Made by a program: the position numbers and the translations under genes | Assembly (NCBI GenBank): GCA_902629215.1 | Contig: CACOQC010000003.1 | Coordinates: 1 to 61,645, forward strand | Length of the DNA stretch: 61,645 nt | Direction: 5' to 3' | Source of the DNA: an uncultured Pelagibacteraceae bacterium | GTDB taxonomy: Bacteria; Pseudomonadota; Alphaproteobacteria; Pelagibacterales; Pelagibacteraceae | Notes under the pieces: generated by a model | Told to the model about the DNA's origin: nothing | Databases searched by the model: none | Seen by the model: only the letters and a program-made list of their open reading frames with translations | Shown: one piece after another, positions 9,345 to 17,543 of the stretch | How the letters are laid out: every line of letters begins with the position of its first letter | Numbering within the stretch: position 1 is the first letter of the stretch

Positions 9345-9776
9345 ATGTTTTTGAAGTTTTTAGATTTTATTGGAAGAAAAAAAGTTGTTTTAGATAGGGG
9401 ACCTTCACACCCCAAATATCATGAAGCTAAACCATGGATGAACAGGTATTATGTTCTCTTTAGACAAAGACCCAGATGGTTTCCATTTAATATTTTAATA
9501 CATGAAATGTTAGCTGATGATCATGGTGAAGGCGTGCACAACCATACATTTCCATACATAACTATAATTCTAAGAGGGGGATACTGGGAAACATTGAGTA
9601 ACGGAAAATTTTGGCGACCTCCTGGTTATATAGGTTTTAGATCTGCAAATAATTTACACAGAGTAGATTTAAAACCTGGTACAAAGCCTCTAACATTATT
9701 TCTATCTGGTCCATTTGGATTAAGAAAGGGACCAAGATCTGAGTATGGAATTGATTTTAAAAGTAAAAAAAATTAA
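9345..9776 (+). CDS. Cupin-like conserved protein
   Basis: A 143 aa soluble protein I do not recognise as a named enzyme. It contains a compact cupin-type metal-site pattern: GEGVHNHTFPYITIILRGG near residues 63-80, where H-x-H plus a later Glu (YWE) could be metal ligands, and a second His in SANNLHRVDL near 105. It starts 1 bp after bamB, and its stop overlaps the ZapE start by 1 bp. Related double-stranded beta-helix proteins can be dioxygenases, isomerases or ligand sensors. No function is proposed. Confidence 0.7.
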   Translation: MFLKFLDFIGRKKVVLDRGPSHPKYHEAKPWMNRYYVLFRQRPRWFPFNILIHEMLADDHGEGVHNHTFPYITIILRGGYWETLSNGKFWRPPGYIGFRSANNLHRVDLKPGTKPLTLFLSGPFGLRKGPRSEYGIDFKSKKN

Positions 9777-10834
9777 TGTCTTTAAATCTTAAGGAAAAAT
9801 TTAAATCTCACTGTAACGCAAAAAATTTAGAATTAAATCCAAATCAATTAATTTTAGTAAAACAATTAGATAATTTTTACAAAGAAAATTTTAAAACTTC
9901 CTTATTTAATTTTTTTTCTAAAAAATCTTCAAAAAAAGGTTTTTACCTCCATGGAGACGTTGGAGTTGGAAAAACTATGATTTTAGATTTTTTTTTTAAT
10001 CTAGTTAATAAAAAAAAACAACGGCTTCACTTTAATGAATTTATGCTAAACTTTCATGATTTTGTTCATAATAACAAGGATGGAAAAGAGGATAATATAA
10101 TTGCTTTATTTGTAAAAGATTTAAAATCAAAATTTTCATTAATATTTTTTGATGAATTTCAAGTTACCAATATTGTTGATGCCATGATATTAGGGAAATT
10201 ATTTAAAGAAATATTTGATCAAAATATAAAAATAATAGTCACCTCAAATACAAAAATATCAGACCTATATAAAGAGGGGCTTCAAAGGGACCAATTTAAA
10301 CCTTTTATTCAAATAATGCAGGAAAAATCAATTGAATATGAGCTTGTAATTGAGGATGATTACAGAAAAAGTAAAGAAAACGAAAAACAAAGATATTACT
10401 TTCCTTTAAATCAAGAAACTAATTTTAAGATAAACAAGTTTTCTAGAATAATTACTAAAAATAAAAAATTATTATCTAATATTTTGAACATAAAAGGTAG
10501 AAATTTTGAGATAAAAAGATTTTATGAAGGTATTTCAAGATTTGACTTTGATGAATTATGTGATCAAAACTTAGGAGCCGAAGATTATTTGAAAATTGCT
10601 GAAAACTCTAATTTTATAATTATTGAAAACATACCAAATTTTAATGACATCAACTCAAATCAACAACAAAGATTCATTACACTTATTGATGTAATATATG
10701 ATAAAAATAGAGCTATTGCAGTGACTGCTGATCAAAGTTTAGAAAAATTAACTAGTTCTAAGTCACTAGAAAAACCTTTTAAGCGTACAATTAGTCGTTT
10801 ATTCGAATTAACATCAAAAGATATCCAAATATGA
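9776..10834 (+). CDS. zapE: Cell-division/AFG1-like ATPase ZapE
   Basis: AFG1-family P-loop ATPase of 352 aa. Walker A is GDVGVGKT near residue 60 and Walker B is LIFFDEFQVTNIVDA near 120. The sensor-type VTSNTKISDLYKEGLQRDQF block is also typical of ZapE. In Escherichia coli ZapE associates with the divisome and acts on FtsZ; the mitochondrial homologue AFG1 is linked to respiratory complex quality control. The gene overlaps its upstream neighbour by 1 bp and the downstream YjbQ-family gene by 4 bp. Confidence 0.87.
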   Translation: MSLNLKEKFKSHCNAKNLELNPNQLILVKQLDNFYKENFKTSLFNFFSKKSSKKGFYLHGDVGVGKTMILDFFFNLVNKKKQRLHFNEFMLNFHDFVHNNKDGKEDNIIALFVKDLKSKFSLIFFDEFQVTNIVDAMILGKLFKEIFDQNIKIIVTSNTKISDLYKEGLQRDQFKPFIQIMQEKSIEYELVIEDDYRKSKENEKQRYYFPLNQETNFKINKFSRIITKNKKLLSNILNIKGRNFEIKRFYEGISRFDFDELCDQNLGAEDYLKIAENSNFIIIENIPNFNDINSNQQQRFITLIDVIYDKNRAIAVTADQSLEKLTSSKSLEKPFKRTISRLFELTSKDIQI

Positions 10835-11253
10835 GACAAGACTTTTATAATTTGCAAATAAATACTAATGGCCAACGATTATATGAATTTACTGATCAAA
10901 CAATTAATTGGATAGAAAAGAATAATTTTAAAAATGGAATTCTTAACCTAAGTATTCAGCATACAAGTGCCTCAATTATTATTCAAGAAAACGCAGATCC
11001 CGATGTTCAGAAGGATTTAATAAATTATTTCGATAAACTAGTCCCGATGAATAATAAATTATATATTCACACTACTGAAGGAAAAGATGATATGCCAGCA
11101 CACATAAAATCTGCTTTAACAAATAATCAAATTTCATTAAGTGTAAAAAATAAAGAATTATTACTAGGTACTTGGCAAGGAATATATCTTTTTGAACATA
11201 GATTGAATCCTCAAACAAGAACTATAATTCATCATTTTATTGGTGAAGGTTAA
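10831..11253 (+). CDS. YjbQ/UPF0047 family protein
   Basis: A 140 aa protein of the UPF0047 family, often annotated as secondary thiamine-phosphate synthase. Visible signatures are LSIQHTSASIIIQENADP near residues 40-57, a middle His (IHTTEGKDDMPAHIKSAL) near 80-95, and GTWQGIYLFEHR near 112-123. The conserved histidines suggest a metal or phosphate site. The start overlaps zapE by 4 bp, and the stop overlaps the convergent photolyase gene by 4 bp. Physiological role in this organism is uncertain. Confidence 0.85.
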   Translation: MRQDFYNLQINTNGQRLYEFTDQTINWIEKNNFKNGILNLSIQHTSASIIIQENADPDVQKDLINYFDKLVPMNNKLYIHTTEGKDDMPAHIKSALTNNQISLSVKNKELLLGTWQGIYLFEHRLNPQTRTIIHHFIGEG

Positions 11254-12668
11254 TTTTTCAAGCTTTGGAAAGCTTTAAGAGCGGCAGCACGAGCCTCTTC
11301 ATGAACGACAATCGGTTTTGGATAATTTTTTCCAATTATTGTTTTGATAGCTTCTTGATATTTAGTTTCCATTTCCCAAGGCTTATGAATAAATTTTTTT
11401 GGGACTTTACTTAATTCTGGTATCCATTTTTTTACATATACTCCATCTTTATCAAACTTTTCTCCCTGAAGAATCGGATTGAATATTCTAAAATAAGGTG
11501 CAGCATCTGCACCGCAACCTGCTACCCATTGCCATTGTGCTACATTATTAGCCTTATTAAAATCAAGTAAACAGTTTCGAAAATATTTTTCTCCCTCAGT
11601 CCAATTTATTCTTAAATGTTTTACTAAAAAAGATCCAACCACCATTCTAATTCTATTATGCATCCATCCTGTTTCATAAAGTTCTCTCATACCAGCATCA
11701 ACAATTGGATAACCTGTCATTCCAGACTTCCAAGCTTTTAAAAATTTTTCATTTTTAACCCAAGGAAATTTATCAAATTCTTTTCTGTAATTTCCTTTTA
11801 AAAATTCCGGGAAATAATTAATTAAGCTATGTGAAAACTCTCGCCATCCTAATTCATTAACATATTTTCTATAACCAATTCCCTTAGATTTCATTTCACT
11901 ACATTTTTTCCAAATTGTATTAACGTGGATTTGTCCATGCTTTATATAAGGAGATAATTTAGATGTGCCTTCAATGGATGGGTAATCTCTTGCAGTTCCA
12001 TAATCTTTTATCTTATTTACAATTAAGTTATTTAAAATTTTTTTCGAGTCATTTTCAGATACATTCCAATAATTTTCAAATTTCTTATACCAGTTTTTTT
12101 TTGGTAGAATTTTTGTTGGCTTAATAGAATTTTTAAATAAAGAATAAGTTTTCGTTTTTTTCTTTACAACATAATTTTTACTTGGAGGTAAGCCTAAAAA
12201 TTTTTGTTCAGCATTTCTCCAAAACGGGGTAAATACTTTAAACGGAGTTCCATCATTTTTAGTTATCTCTTGAAATTCATTTAAAATGTTTCCTTTAAAA
12301 TACTTAAACTCGATTTCATTTTTAATAAAGTTATCTCTGATTTTCTTTCCCTTTGCAATTACGTCAGGCTCATAAATTTTGTTCCAATATATTGAAACAT
12401 CATCTTTTTTTTTTATCTTAGAAAAGACTTCTAATTCATCTCCCTCTAGTATTTGAAGATTGATTTTATATTTTGATAATTCTAATTGGAATACTTCTAA
12501 AGATTTGTAGAGCCACCATTTTTGCGCTTCTCTTTTGTTATCAAAGTCAGCTTTATTATAAATGTATAAAGCAACTACATTCTCATGATTTTGTGTAGCA
12601 TAGGCAAGAGCAGGATTATGCTCAATTCTAAAATCTTCTCTAATCCATGTAATAGCGTTTTTTGTCAT
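11250..12668 (-). CDS. phrB: Deoxyribodipyrimidine photolyase
   Basis: Light-driven repair of cyclobutane pyrimidine dimers, fitting a sunlit surface-ocean bacterium. The 472 aa protein has the N-terminal antenna-binding domain (ITWIREDFRIEHNPAL) and the C-terminal FAD domain with WREFSHSLINYFPEF, GYPIVDAGMREL, TGWMHNRIRMVVGSFL and NNVAQWQWVAGCGADAAPYF, all standard class I photolyase blocks. It is the last gene of a minus-strand run, 7 bp after the ammonia-lyase gene. A cryptochrome cannot be excluded by motifs, but photolyase is more likely. Confidence 0.93.
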   Translation of the reverse strand: MTKNAITWIREDFRIEHNPALAYATQNHENVVALYIYNKADFDNKREAQKWWLYKSLEVFQLELSKYKINLQILEGDELEVFSKIKKKDDVSIYWNKIYEPDVIAKGKKIRDNFIKNEIEFKYFKGNILNEFQEITKNDGTPFKVFTPFWRNAEQKFLGLPPSKNYVVKKKTKTYSLFKNSIKPTKILPKKNWYKKFENYWNVSENDSKKILNNLIVNKIKDYGTARDYPSIEGTSKLSPYIKHGQIHVNTIWKKCSEMKSKGIGYRKYVNELGWREFSHSLINYFPEFLKGNYRKEFDKFPWVKNEKFLKAWKSGMTGYPIVDAGMRELYETGWMHNRIRMVVGSFLVKHLRINWTEGEKYFRNCLLDFNKANNVAQWQWVAGCGADAAPYFRIFNPILQGEKFDKDGVYVKKWIPELSKVPKKFIHKPWEMETKYQEAIKTIIGKNYPKPIVVHEEARAAALKAFQSLKN

Positions 12669-12675
12669 AGAAATT

Positions 12676-13788
12676 TTATTCTCTACCTTTAGATAGCAGT
12701 TGTTTGTAAAGTTTTACATCTGCATTTCCTTCGCATCCAATTACTAGAATATTTGAGCTTTCATTAAGATTAAGGAATTTTTTAGCTTTAATATTGTTAC
12801 ATATTCCTATCAAAGCAATAACTCCTGGAGCTGCACACTCACCACCTGTAATAGAAGTATTGCTAAACTTTTTATCTTTTAAGCCAGCTATAGTTTTTGC
12901 AATATTTTTATCTGAGATCGATACACAACAATTGCTAGCATTTTTTAATATTTGCCATGGTACCAAAGACATCTCATTACACGACATTCCACCCATGATA
13001 CTCTCTTTTTTAATTCTAATTTTTTTTAGTTTATTGCACTTAACACTTTGCAATACACAATCTGCTTGATCAGGTTCGACAATTATAATTTTAGGTATTC
13101 TTTTAAAATATTTTGCAACACCAGCAACTATACCAGCCGCTAATCCCCCAACACCTGCTTGTAGAAATATATGTGTTATATATTGATTAGTTTGTTCAGA
13201 AATTTCTTTAATCATAATTGAATATCCTGCCATAGTAAGTTGAGGTACGTACTTATAATTTTTTGTTGATACATCTTGAACAATTTTCCAATTATTCTTT
13301 TTTGACAGTTTTTGGCATTCTTTAAGGGAATCTTCATAATCACCCCTGACTCTTATAACTTCAGCACCAAATTTTTTAATTTCATTTACTCTTGTTTCAC
13401 TTACATACTGGCTAACAAAGATTTTACATTTTAATTTTAATCTTTGTGCACCCCATGCAACTGATCTACCATGATTGCCTGCAGTTGCAGAAGAAATAGT
13501 AATATTTTTTTTCCCTTTAGATATTTTTTCTACTGCATAAGCGCCCCCAAGGGCTTTAAAGGATTTTAAATGAAACCTTTTAGACTCATCTTTGTAAAAA
13601 ATATTTTTGAGTTTTAAATTTCTTTCAAGTTTATTAAGTTTTAAAAGAGGAGTATCTCTATAACTTCTCCAGCTAGAAATTGATTTAAAAGCATTAGTAA
13701 GCATTGTTGAAGGTAGATATTTAAGGACATAATTCCTTTTAAATTTAAAATTATTGTTGATTAGAAATTTTGTTAGCTTCCAATTCAC
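12676..13788 (-). CDS. PLP-dependent ammonia-lyase, diaminopropionate ammonia-lyase-like
   Basis: Fold-type II PLP enzyme of 370 aa. The cofactor lysine is Lys78 in KSFKALGGAYAV. It is preceded by YKDESKRFHL and followed by SATAGNHGRSVAWGAQ, all characteristic of diaminopropionate ammonia-lyase (DpaL). The phosphate-binding glycine loop is AGVGGLAAG. Such enzymes remove ammonia from 2,3-diaminopropionate and can act on serine or threonine. The gene begins 1 bp after the GmaS-type gene stops and ends 7 bp before the photolyase. Its place in a methylamine/nitrogen cluster is unexplained. A threonine dehydratase-type activity is an alternative. Confidence 0.8.
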   Translation of the reverse strand: MNWKLTKFLINNNFKFKRNYVLKYLPSTMLTNAFKSISSWRSYRDTPLLKLNKLERNLKLKNIFYKDESKRFHLKSFKALGGAYAVEKISKGKKNITISSATAGNHGRSVAWGAQRLKLKCKIFVSQYVSETRVNEIKKFGAEVIRVRGDYEDSLKECQKLSKKNNWKIVQDVSTKNYKYVPQLTMAGYSIMIKEISEQTNQYITHIFLQAGVGGLAAGIVAGVAKYFKRIPKIIIVEPDQADCVLQSVKCNKLKKIRIKKESIMGGMSCNEMSLVPWQILKNASNCCVSISDKNIAKTIAGLKDKKFSNTSITGGECAAPGVIALIGICNNIKAKKFLNLNESSNILVIGCEGNADVKLYKQLLSKGRE

Positions 13789-13789
13789 T

Positions 13790-15115
13790 TTAACAATCTA
13801 AAGTATTTTGGCTTTCCCATTTTGTGACGGGTTTTGACTTATTAAATTTTTCTTTTCTATTAAATTCTTTTATTTCTGAACTTCTAAGCTTAACAAAGCT
13901 GTTAATAACATCTTTACCAAAACTTTTATTCATTTCCTTATTATTTTTTAATTGTGCTATTGATAGTTTCAATTCATTTGGAAGTTTTGGAAGATTAGGA
14001 TATTTTTTATAGTCCGTGTACATATTACAATGCAAAGGTTTTCCTGGATTAATTTTATTTCTTAAACCATGCAATCCGGCAGCCAAAACTCCAGCTTGTA
14101 ATAAATATGGATTAGCAGATCCATCCATTAATCTTAATTCAAATCTACCAGGATCAGGAATTCTTATCATGTGAGTCCTGTTATTTCCTGAGTAAGAAAT
14201 ACTACTCGGAGACCATGAAGCCCCTGATTTAGTTGGCGGGGCATTTATTCTTCTATAGCTATTGATTGTCGGATTAAAGAAAGCAGATAACGACGAGGCG
14301 TTCTTGATTACTCCTCCTAAAAAATTATATGCCATTTTACTTAAACCAAGTTTATCTTTTGGATCTAAAAATTTATTTTTTTTACCTTGCCAAACAGAAA
14401 TATGCGCATGACAACCATTACCAGTTAAATTTTGAAAAGGTTTAGGCATAAATGTTGCTCTTAGTCCGTGTTTTTCAGCAATTGTTTTTACCATGTATTT
14501 AAAGAAAGTATGTCTATCAGCTGTTGTTAAGCAATCTGAATAATCCCAATTCATTTCAAATTGACCATTAGCATCCTCGTGATCATTTTGATAAGGACCC
14601 CATCCCATTTCTATCATGCAATCACAAATTTCTTTTATAAGCTCATATCTTCTCATTAATGCAGATTGATCATAACAAGGTTTTGACTGTGTATCTCTTG
14701 GATCTGCAATGGATTTTCCGTCTTCTGAAATTAGAAAATATTCACACTCTACACCAGATTTCATCGTTAAACCTCGTTTTGCAAGTTCTTTAATTTGTTT
14801 CTTGAGCATTACTCTGGGTGAAGCCTCAACAGGTTTTCCATTCATCCAAAGATCTGATGCTAACCAACCAACTTCTTTATTCCAAGGTAATTGAATTAAG
14901 CTATCTGGGTCAGGAATACCAAACATATCAGAATCTGCTGGAGTCATGTCTAACCAAGCTGCAAAACCAGCAAAACCCGCTCCTGCTGTTTGCATTTCTT
15001 TTATAGCATTAGCTGGAACTAATTTTGATCTTAAAACTCCAAATAGATCTACAAAACTTATTAAAAAATATTTTATTTTTTTTTGTTTAGCAATTTTGAG
15101 CAAATTTTTTGTCAT
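13790..15115 (-). CDS. gmaS: Gamma-glutamylmethylamide synthetase-type ligase (glutamine synthetase family)
   Basis: GmaS ligates monomethylamine to glutamate with ATP, the first step of the N-methylglutamate pathway. This 441 aa protein has the short GlnT/GmaS architecture. Segments that match my memory of GmaS/GlnT-type ligases are VDLFGVLRSKLVPA, GAGFAGFAAW, QNDHEDANGQFEMNW, FMPKPFQNLTGNGCHAHIS and TINSYRRINAP. The metal and ATP-site residues of the GS fold are retained. It lies just below an amt, mgsABC, tdm and tmm cluster, which supports methylamine as substrate. Plain type III glutamine synthetase activity cannot be excluded. Of the two GS-family genes here this one looks closer to GmaS. 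Confidence 0.72.
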   Translation of the reverse strand: MTKNLLKIAKQKKIKYFLISFVDLFGVLRSKLVPANAIKEMQTAGAGFAGFAAWLDMTPADSDMFGIPDPDSLIQLPWNKEVGWLASDLWMNGKPVEASPRVMLKKQIKELAKRGLTMKSGVECEYFLISEDGKSIADPRDTQSKPCYDQSALMRRYELIKEICDCMIEMGWGPYQNDHEDANGQFEMNWDYSDCLTTADRHTFFKYMVKTIAEKHGLRATFMPKPFQNLTGNGCHAHISVWQGKKNKFLDPKDKLGLSKMAYNFLGGVIKNASSLSAFFNPTINSYRRINAPPTKSGASWSPSSISYSGNNRTHMIRIPDPGRFELRLMDGSANPYLLQAGVLAAGLHGLRNKINPGKPLHCNMYTDYKKYPNLPKLPNELKLSIAQLKNNKEMNKSFGKDVINSFVKLRSSEIKEFNRKEKFNKSKPVTKWESQNTLDC

Positions 15116-15132
15116 GTATTAGGGTAACATAG

Positions 15133-15288
15133 TTATTTGAAAAAAGAAAAAATTGTTTCTTTATAATAAACCAGATTTACAACTATAATAATTATGATCG
15201 CAAGTATAACCCCGTATTTAGCTTTTGGGAAAGCTACACCACGCATCTTTCTTGGTCTTAATTCTTCATTGTTATTATCGTCGGACAT
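15133..15288 (-). CDS. Small single-pass membrane protein (51 aa)
   Basis: A complete short frame lies between the Amt-side terminator and gmaS, with ATG at 15288 and TAA at 15133. The product begins MSDDNNNEELRPRKMRG, a charged cytoplasmic-looking segment. It then has a strongly hydrophobic helix at about residues 26-42 and a short tail YYKETIFSFFK. Its stop is 17 bp before the gmaS start, suggesting translational or transcriptional coupling to gmaS. I recognise no family. The clean acidic/basic/TM layout and the position inside a nitrogen operon argue that it is real. It could be a membrane adaptor or transporter accessory, but that is speculation. Confidence 0.55.
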   Translation of the reverse strand: MSDDNNNEELRPRKMRGVAFPKAKYGVILAIIIIIVVNLVYYKETIFSFFK

Positions 15289-15304
15289 TATGATTTCTCA
15301 CATT

Positions 15305-15335
15305 AAAAAGGGCGCTACAAATAAATGTAGCGCCC
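15305..15335 (-). terminator. Rho-independent terminator after the amt unit
   Basis: A perfect 10-bp stem, GGGCGCTACA paired with TGTAGCGCCC (15310-15319 with 15326-15335), encloses a 6-nt loop. On the minus strand it is followed by a run of five T. It lies 15 bp after the stop of the 76 aa gene and 17 bp before the start of the 51 aa gene. It should end or attenuate transcripts from amt before they reach gmaS. Confidence 0.85.
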
Positions 15336-15350
15336 AAATTTTACTTTATA

Positions 15351-15581
15351 TTACCATTCAGTAATATTGCTTTTATGGTCGTTTGCGCCATGTCTTTTCC
15401 TCGCTAATCTTTGAAGTTCTTCACTCTCAGATTTTGAAGTTAACACATGCCAACCAACCCACAAAATAATAGCAAGTATTACTAGTAAGCCTTCACTAGA
15501 TCCAGCACCAGGATAAACAGCACCTGCAACTTGATCTGCAGGTTTATTTAGGTGATCAATCCAGTTTGTAACTGTCGCCAT
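15351..15581 (-). CDS. Small membrane protein downstream of Amt (76 aa)
   Basis: A 76 aa protein with one transmembrane helix at about residues 28-46 (GLLVILAIILWVGWHVL). The N-terminus is polar (MATVTNWIDHLNKPADQVAG) and the C-terminal tail is charged and basic (LQRLARKRHGANDHKS). It follows the Amt gene by 11 bp and is immediately followed by a strong terminator, so the two form a discrete transcription unit. I do not recognise the family. The invariant pairing would suggest an Amt accessory or assembly subunit (inference). RBS-like GGAGGAAA lies just upstream of its ATG. Confidence 0.75.
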   Translation of the reverse strand: MATVTNWIDHLNKPADQVAGAVYPGAGSSEGLLVILAIILWVGWHVLTSKSESEELQRLARKRHGANDHKSNITEW

Positions 15582-15592
15582 ATTTTCCTCCT

Positions 15593-16993
15593 TTACCTGG
15601 TTGCGGACGCAACTGCTTTTTCATCTGATTTAGCAGTCTCCATTATTTCATAGTCTAGTCCAGCTATTTCAACTTCACGCGGAATTCTAAGTTTGCCCAT
15701 TCCGTGTAAAACTTTAGCTATGACATAACCTGGTATTAGTCCAAGAACTACGAACATAATTAATGCTCCTAGGAATTGTCCTAATGGGTTTATTGTAGCA
15801 TAAGTTGTTCCATCCCACATAGCACCAACACTGTAACCAGATGATGGGTAACCATTAAGAACAAAACCACATATTACTAAACCAATAAATCCAGCATAAC
15901 CATGTACTGCAACTGCACCAACTGCATCATCTATTTTGAACTTACGTTCAACCCAGTAATGTAGTTTGTATGAAATCACAACACCGATCATACCAATAAT
16001 CATTGCTTGAATTGGATGATATAAATCATTTCCAGCTGAAGCACATATGATACCTGCTAGTCCACTTGAGTATGTCCAGAAAGGATCACCTTTTGCAATC
16101 CAATAACCGGCTAATAGTCCTCCTGATAATGACATCAAGAAGTTAAAAGTAATACCACTAAGTGTAGTAGGGGTTACGTATATGTTTGTAGCTGTCCAAT
16201 AACTTATGCCTTCCATACCGTATTCAGGTCCAAGATCAAAGATTGGTATATTACACGCTGCGTAGAAGCCCCAGAAACCAGTATAAATTAGAAATAATCC
16301 AATTGTAACTAACCAAGGATTTCTTGGTCCAATGTTTCTTGGTTCACCGCTAGATGAAAATTTTCCAATTCTTGGTCCTAAAACCATTAAAACTCCTAGA
16401 GCAAATCCACCCGCAATCGCATGAATTACTCCTGATGCATATGCATCATGGTATCCTAAAAGTTTTAACATCCATCCGTCAAAGTGCCATCCCCAAGCAG
16501 CATCAATTACCCAAAATACCGAACCAATTGCAATTGCTAAAATTCCAAATGCAAATGTTGTTATTCTTTCTATGATTGCTCCTGAAACGATGGAAGCAGC
16601 TGTCCATGAGAACAACAAGAACGCAGCCCAGAAAACTCCAGAGATGTGATCTCCTAAGTTAACTGCCATTAATTGACTTGTTGCTGTATAGAACTTAGCA
16701 CTGAATGCCGAGTCATCGGTTATCAAAGCAGTACTTTCATTCATTATTGAAGGTGCCAACCCAGGTCCTGTTGGGAAAGCCCAATAAATCCACCAACCAA
16801 ATAAAAACCAAGTTACTGTTACCAAAGGTATCAGCATTGTATTTTTCATAAGAGTATGTTGATGGTGTTTGTAACGAGATGCTCCAACTTCATACATACA
16901 GAAACCGACGTGAATTAAAAACATCAGTACCACTGTTACCCAGTAGTAAAATTCTGTAAATATGGTTGTAAGAGCGCCTAACTGATCAGTCAT
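15593..16993 (-). CDS. amt: Ammonium/methylammonium transporter, Amt family
   Basis: Inner-membrane Amt/Rh-family channel of 466 aa with about eleven transmembrane helices. The two pore histidines of the family are visible in ASGVIHAIAGGFALG and GAVAVHGYAGFIG. It differs from the ordinary Amt sequence in several loops and has an N-terminal LTTIFTEFYYWVTVVLMF helix. Position in a methylamine cluster suggests that methylammonium as well as ammonium could be a physiological substrate, which is inference. The start has a good GGAGAGAG ribosome binding site. The gene is first in a two-gene unit with the 76 aa protein. Confidence 0.92.
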   Translation of the reverse strand: MTDQLGALTTIFTEFYYWVTVVLMFLIHVGFCMYEVGASRYKHHQHTLMKNTMLIPLVTVTWFLFGWWIYWAFPTGPGLAPSIMNESTALITDDSAFSAKFYTATSQLMAVNLGDHISGVFWAAFLLFSWTAASIVSGAIIERITTFAFGILAIAIGSVFWVIDAAWGWHFDGWMLKLLGYHDAYASGVIHAIAGGFALGVLMVLGPRIGKFSSSGEPRNIGPRNPWLVTIGLFLIYTGFWGFYAACNIPIFDLGPEYGMEGISYWTATNIYVTPTTLSGITFNFLMSLSGGLLAGYWIAKGDPFWTYSSGLAGIICASAGNDLYHPIQAMIIGMIGVVISYKLHYWVERKFKIDDAVGAVAVHGYAGFIGLVICGFVLNGYPSSGYSVGAMWDGTTYATINPLGQFLGALIMFVVLGLIPGYVIAKVLHGMGKLRIPREVEIAGLDYEIMETAKSDEKAVASATR

Positions 16994-17019
16994 ATTCTCT
17001 CTCCATATTAGTTTGAGAA

Positions 17020-17048
17020 AGCCTATAAAATTTCTAAAGATGTGACAA
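17020..17048 (-). promoter_or_regulatory. Candidate sigma-70 promoter for amt
   Basis: Reading the minus strand, TTGTCA (17043-17048) is followed after 17 bp by TAGGCT (17020-17025). Transcription would begin about 20 bp before the amt ribosome binding site and ATG at 16993. The -10 box is imperfect and the region is AT-rich, so chance similarity is possible. The 125-bp gap between amt and the unknown 138 aa gene otherwise shows no clear structure. Confidence 0.35.
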
Positions 17049-17118
17049 ATGAAACAATCTTATAAAACCTAGTATTGACACAAGGTTTTTAAAAAAAAAT
17101 CAACTTAAGATTGAGCGA

Positions 17119-17535
17119 TTAAAATTTTAGATAAGCTTTTTTTAAATCAACAAGAGGGTGTTTCGGAGACATTTGGAATTTTACTAAAAGTTCTCTAGCT
17201 ATCATGTCTCTATCTTGTTGGTTATTTGGTAATTTTATTGATTTTGGAATTGTAACCCAACCATTAGCGTTTCTACAAAAAACTGCAGGTCTACCTTCTT
17301 CATACCCCATGTGCACATCTTCTAACCAATTTAAATCATCCCATCCCATTGCTTCAATATATTTTTTAAGAAAAGGAGTTATCTTTTTATAATCTGGAAG
17401 AAGATTAACGTCATATCTATAACCAATAGATTGACCAATCATTTTTTCTCTAGCTGTTTCTTTTTTCTTTCCTAATTGTTGGTCTTTAACAGTTATTGAT
17501 TTTGTAACTTTCTTTTTATTTTTTTTCTTAGCCAT
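17119..17535 (-). CDS. Unrecognised conserved-looking protein between mgsC and amt (138 aa)
   Basis: A 138 aa soluble protein with a very lysine-rich N-terminus (MAKKKNKKKVTKS) and a compact C-terminal domain. The domain has several aromatic and acidic positions (MGWDDLNWLEDVHMGYEEG near 65-83, VFCRNANGWVTIPKS near 87-102). It contains a single Cys. The start is 8 bp after the mgsC stop, so it is translated with the synthase operon. I do not recognise the family and see no cofactor motif. The basic tail resembles that of MgsC next door, which could indicate nucleic-acid, membrane-lipid or partner binding (inference). No function is assigned. Confidence 0.75.
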   Translation of the reverse strand: MAKKKNKKKVTKSITVKDQQLGKKKETAREKMIGQSIGYRYDVNLLPDYKKITPFLKKYIEAMGWDDLNWLEDVHMGYEEGRPAVFCRNANGWVTIPKSIKLPNNQQDRDMIARELLVKFQMSPKHPLVDLKKAYLKF

Positions 17536-17543
17536 ATTTATCT

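Noticed and set aside
16994-17118. A sigma-54 promoter ahead of amt
   Set aside because: I find no GG/GC pair at the -24/-12 spacing. To my knowledge SAR11 genomes also lack RpoN. A weak sigma-70-like pair fits better.
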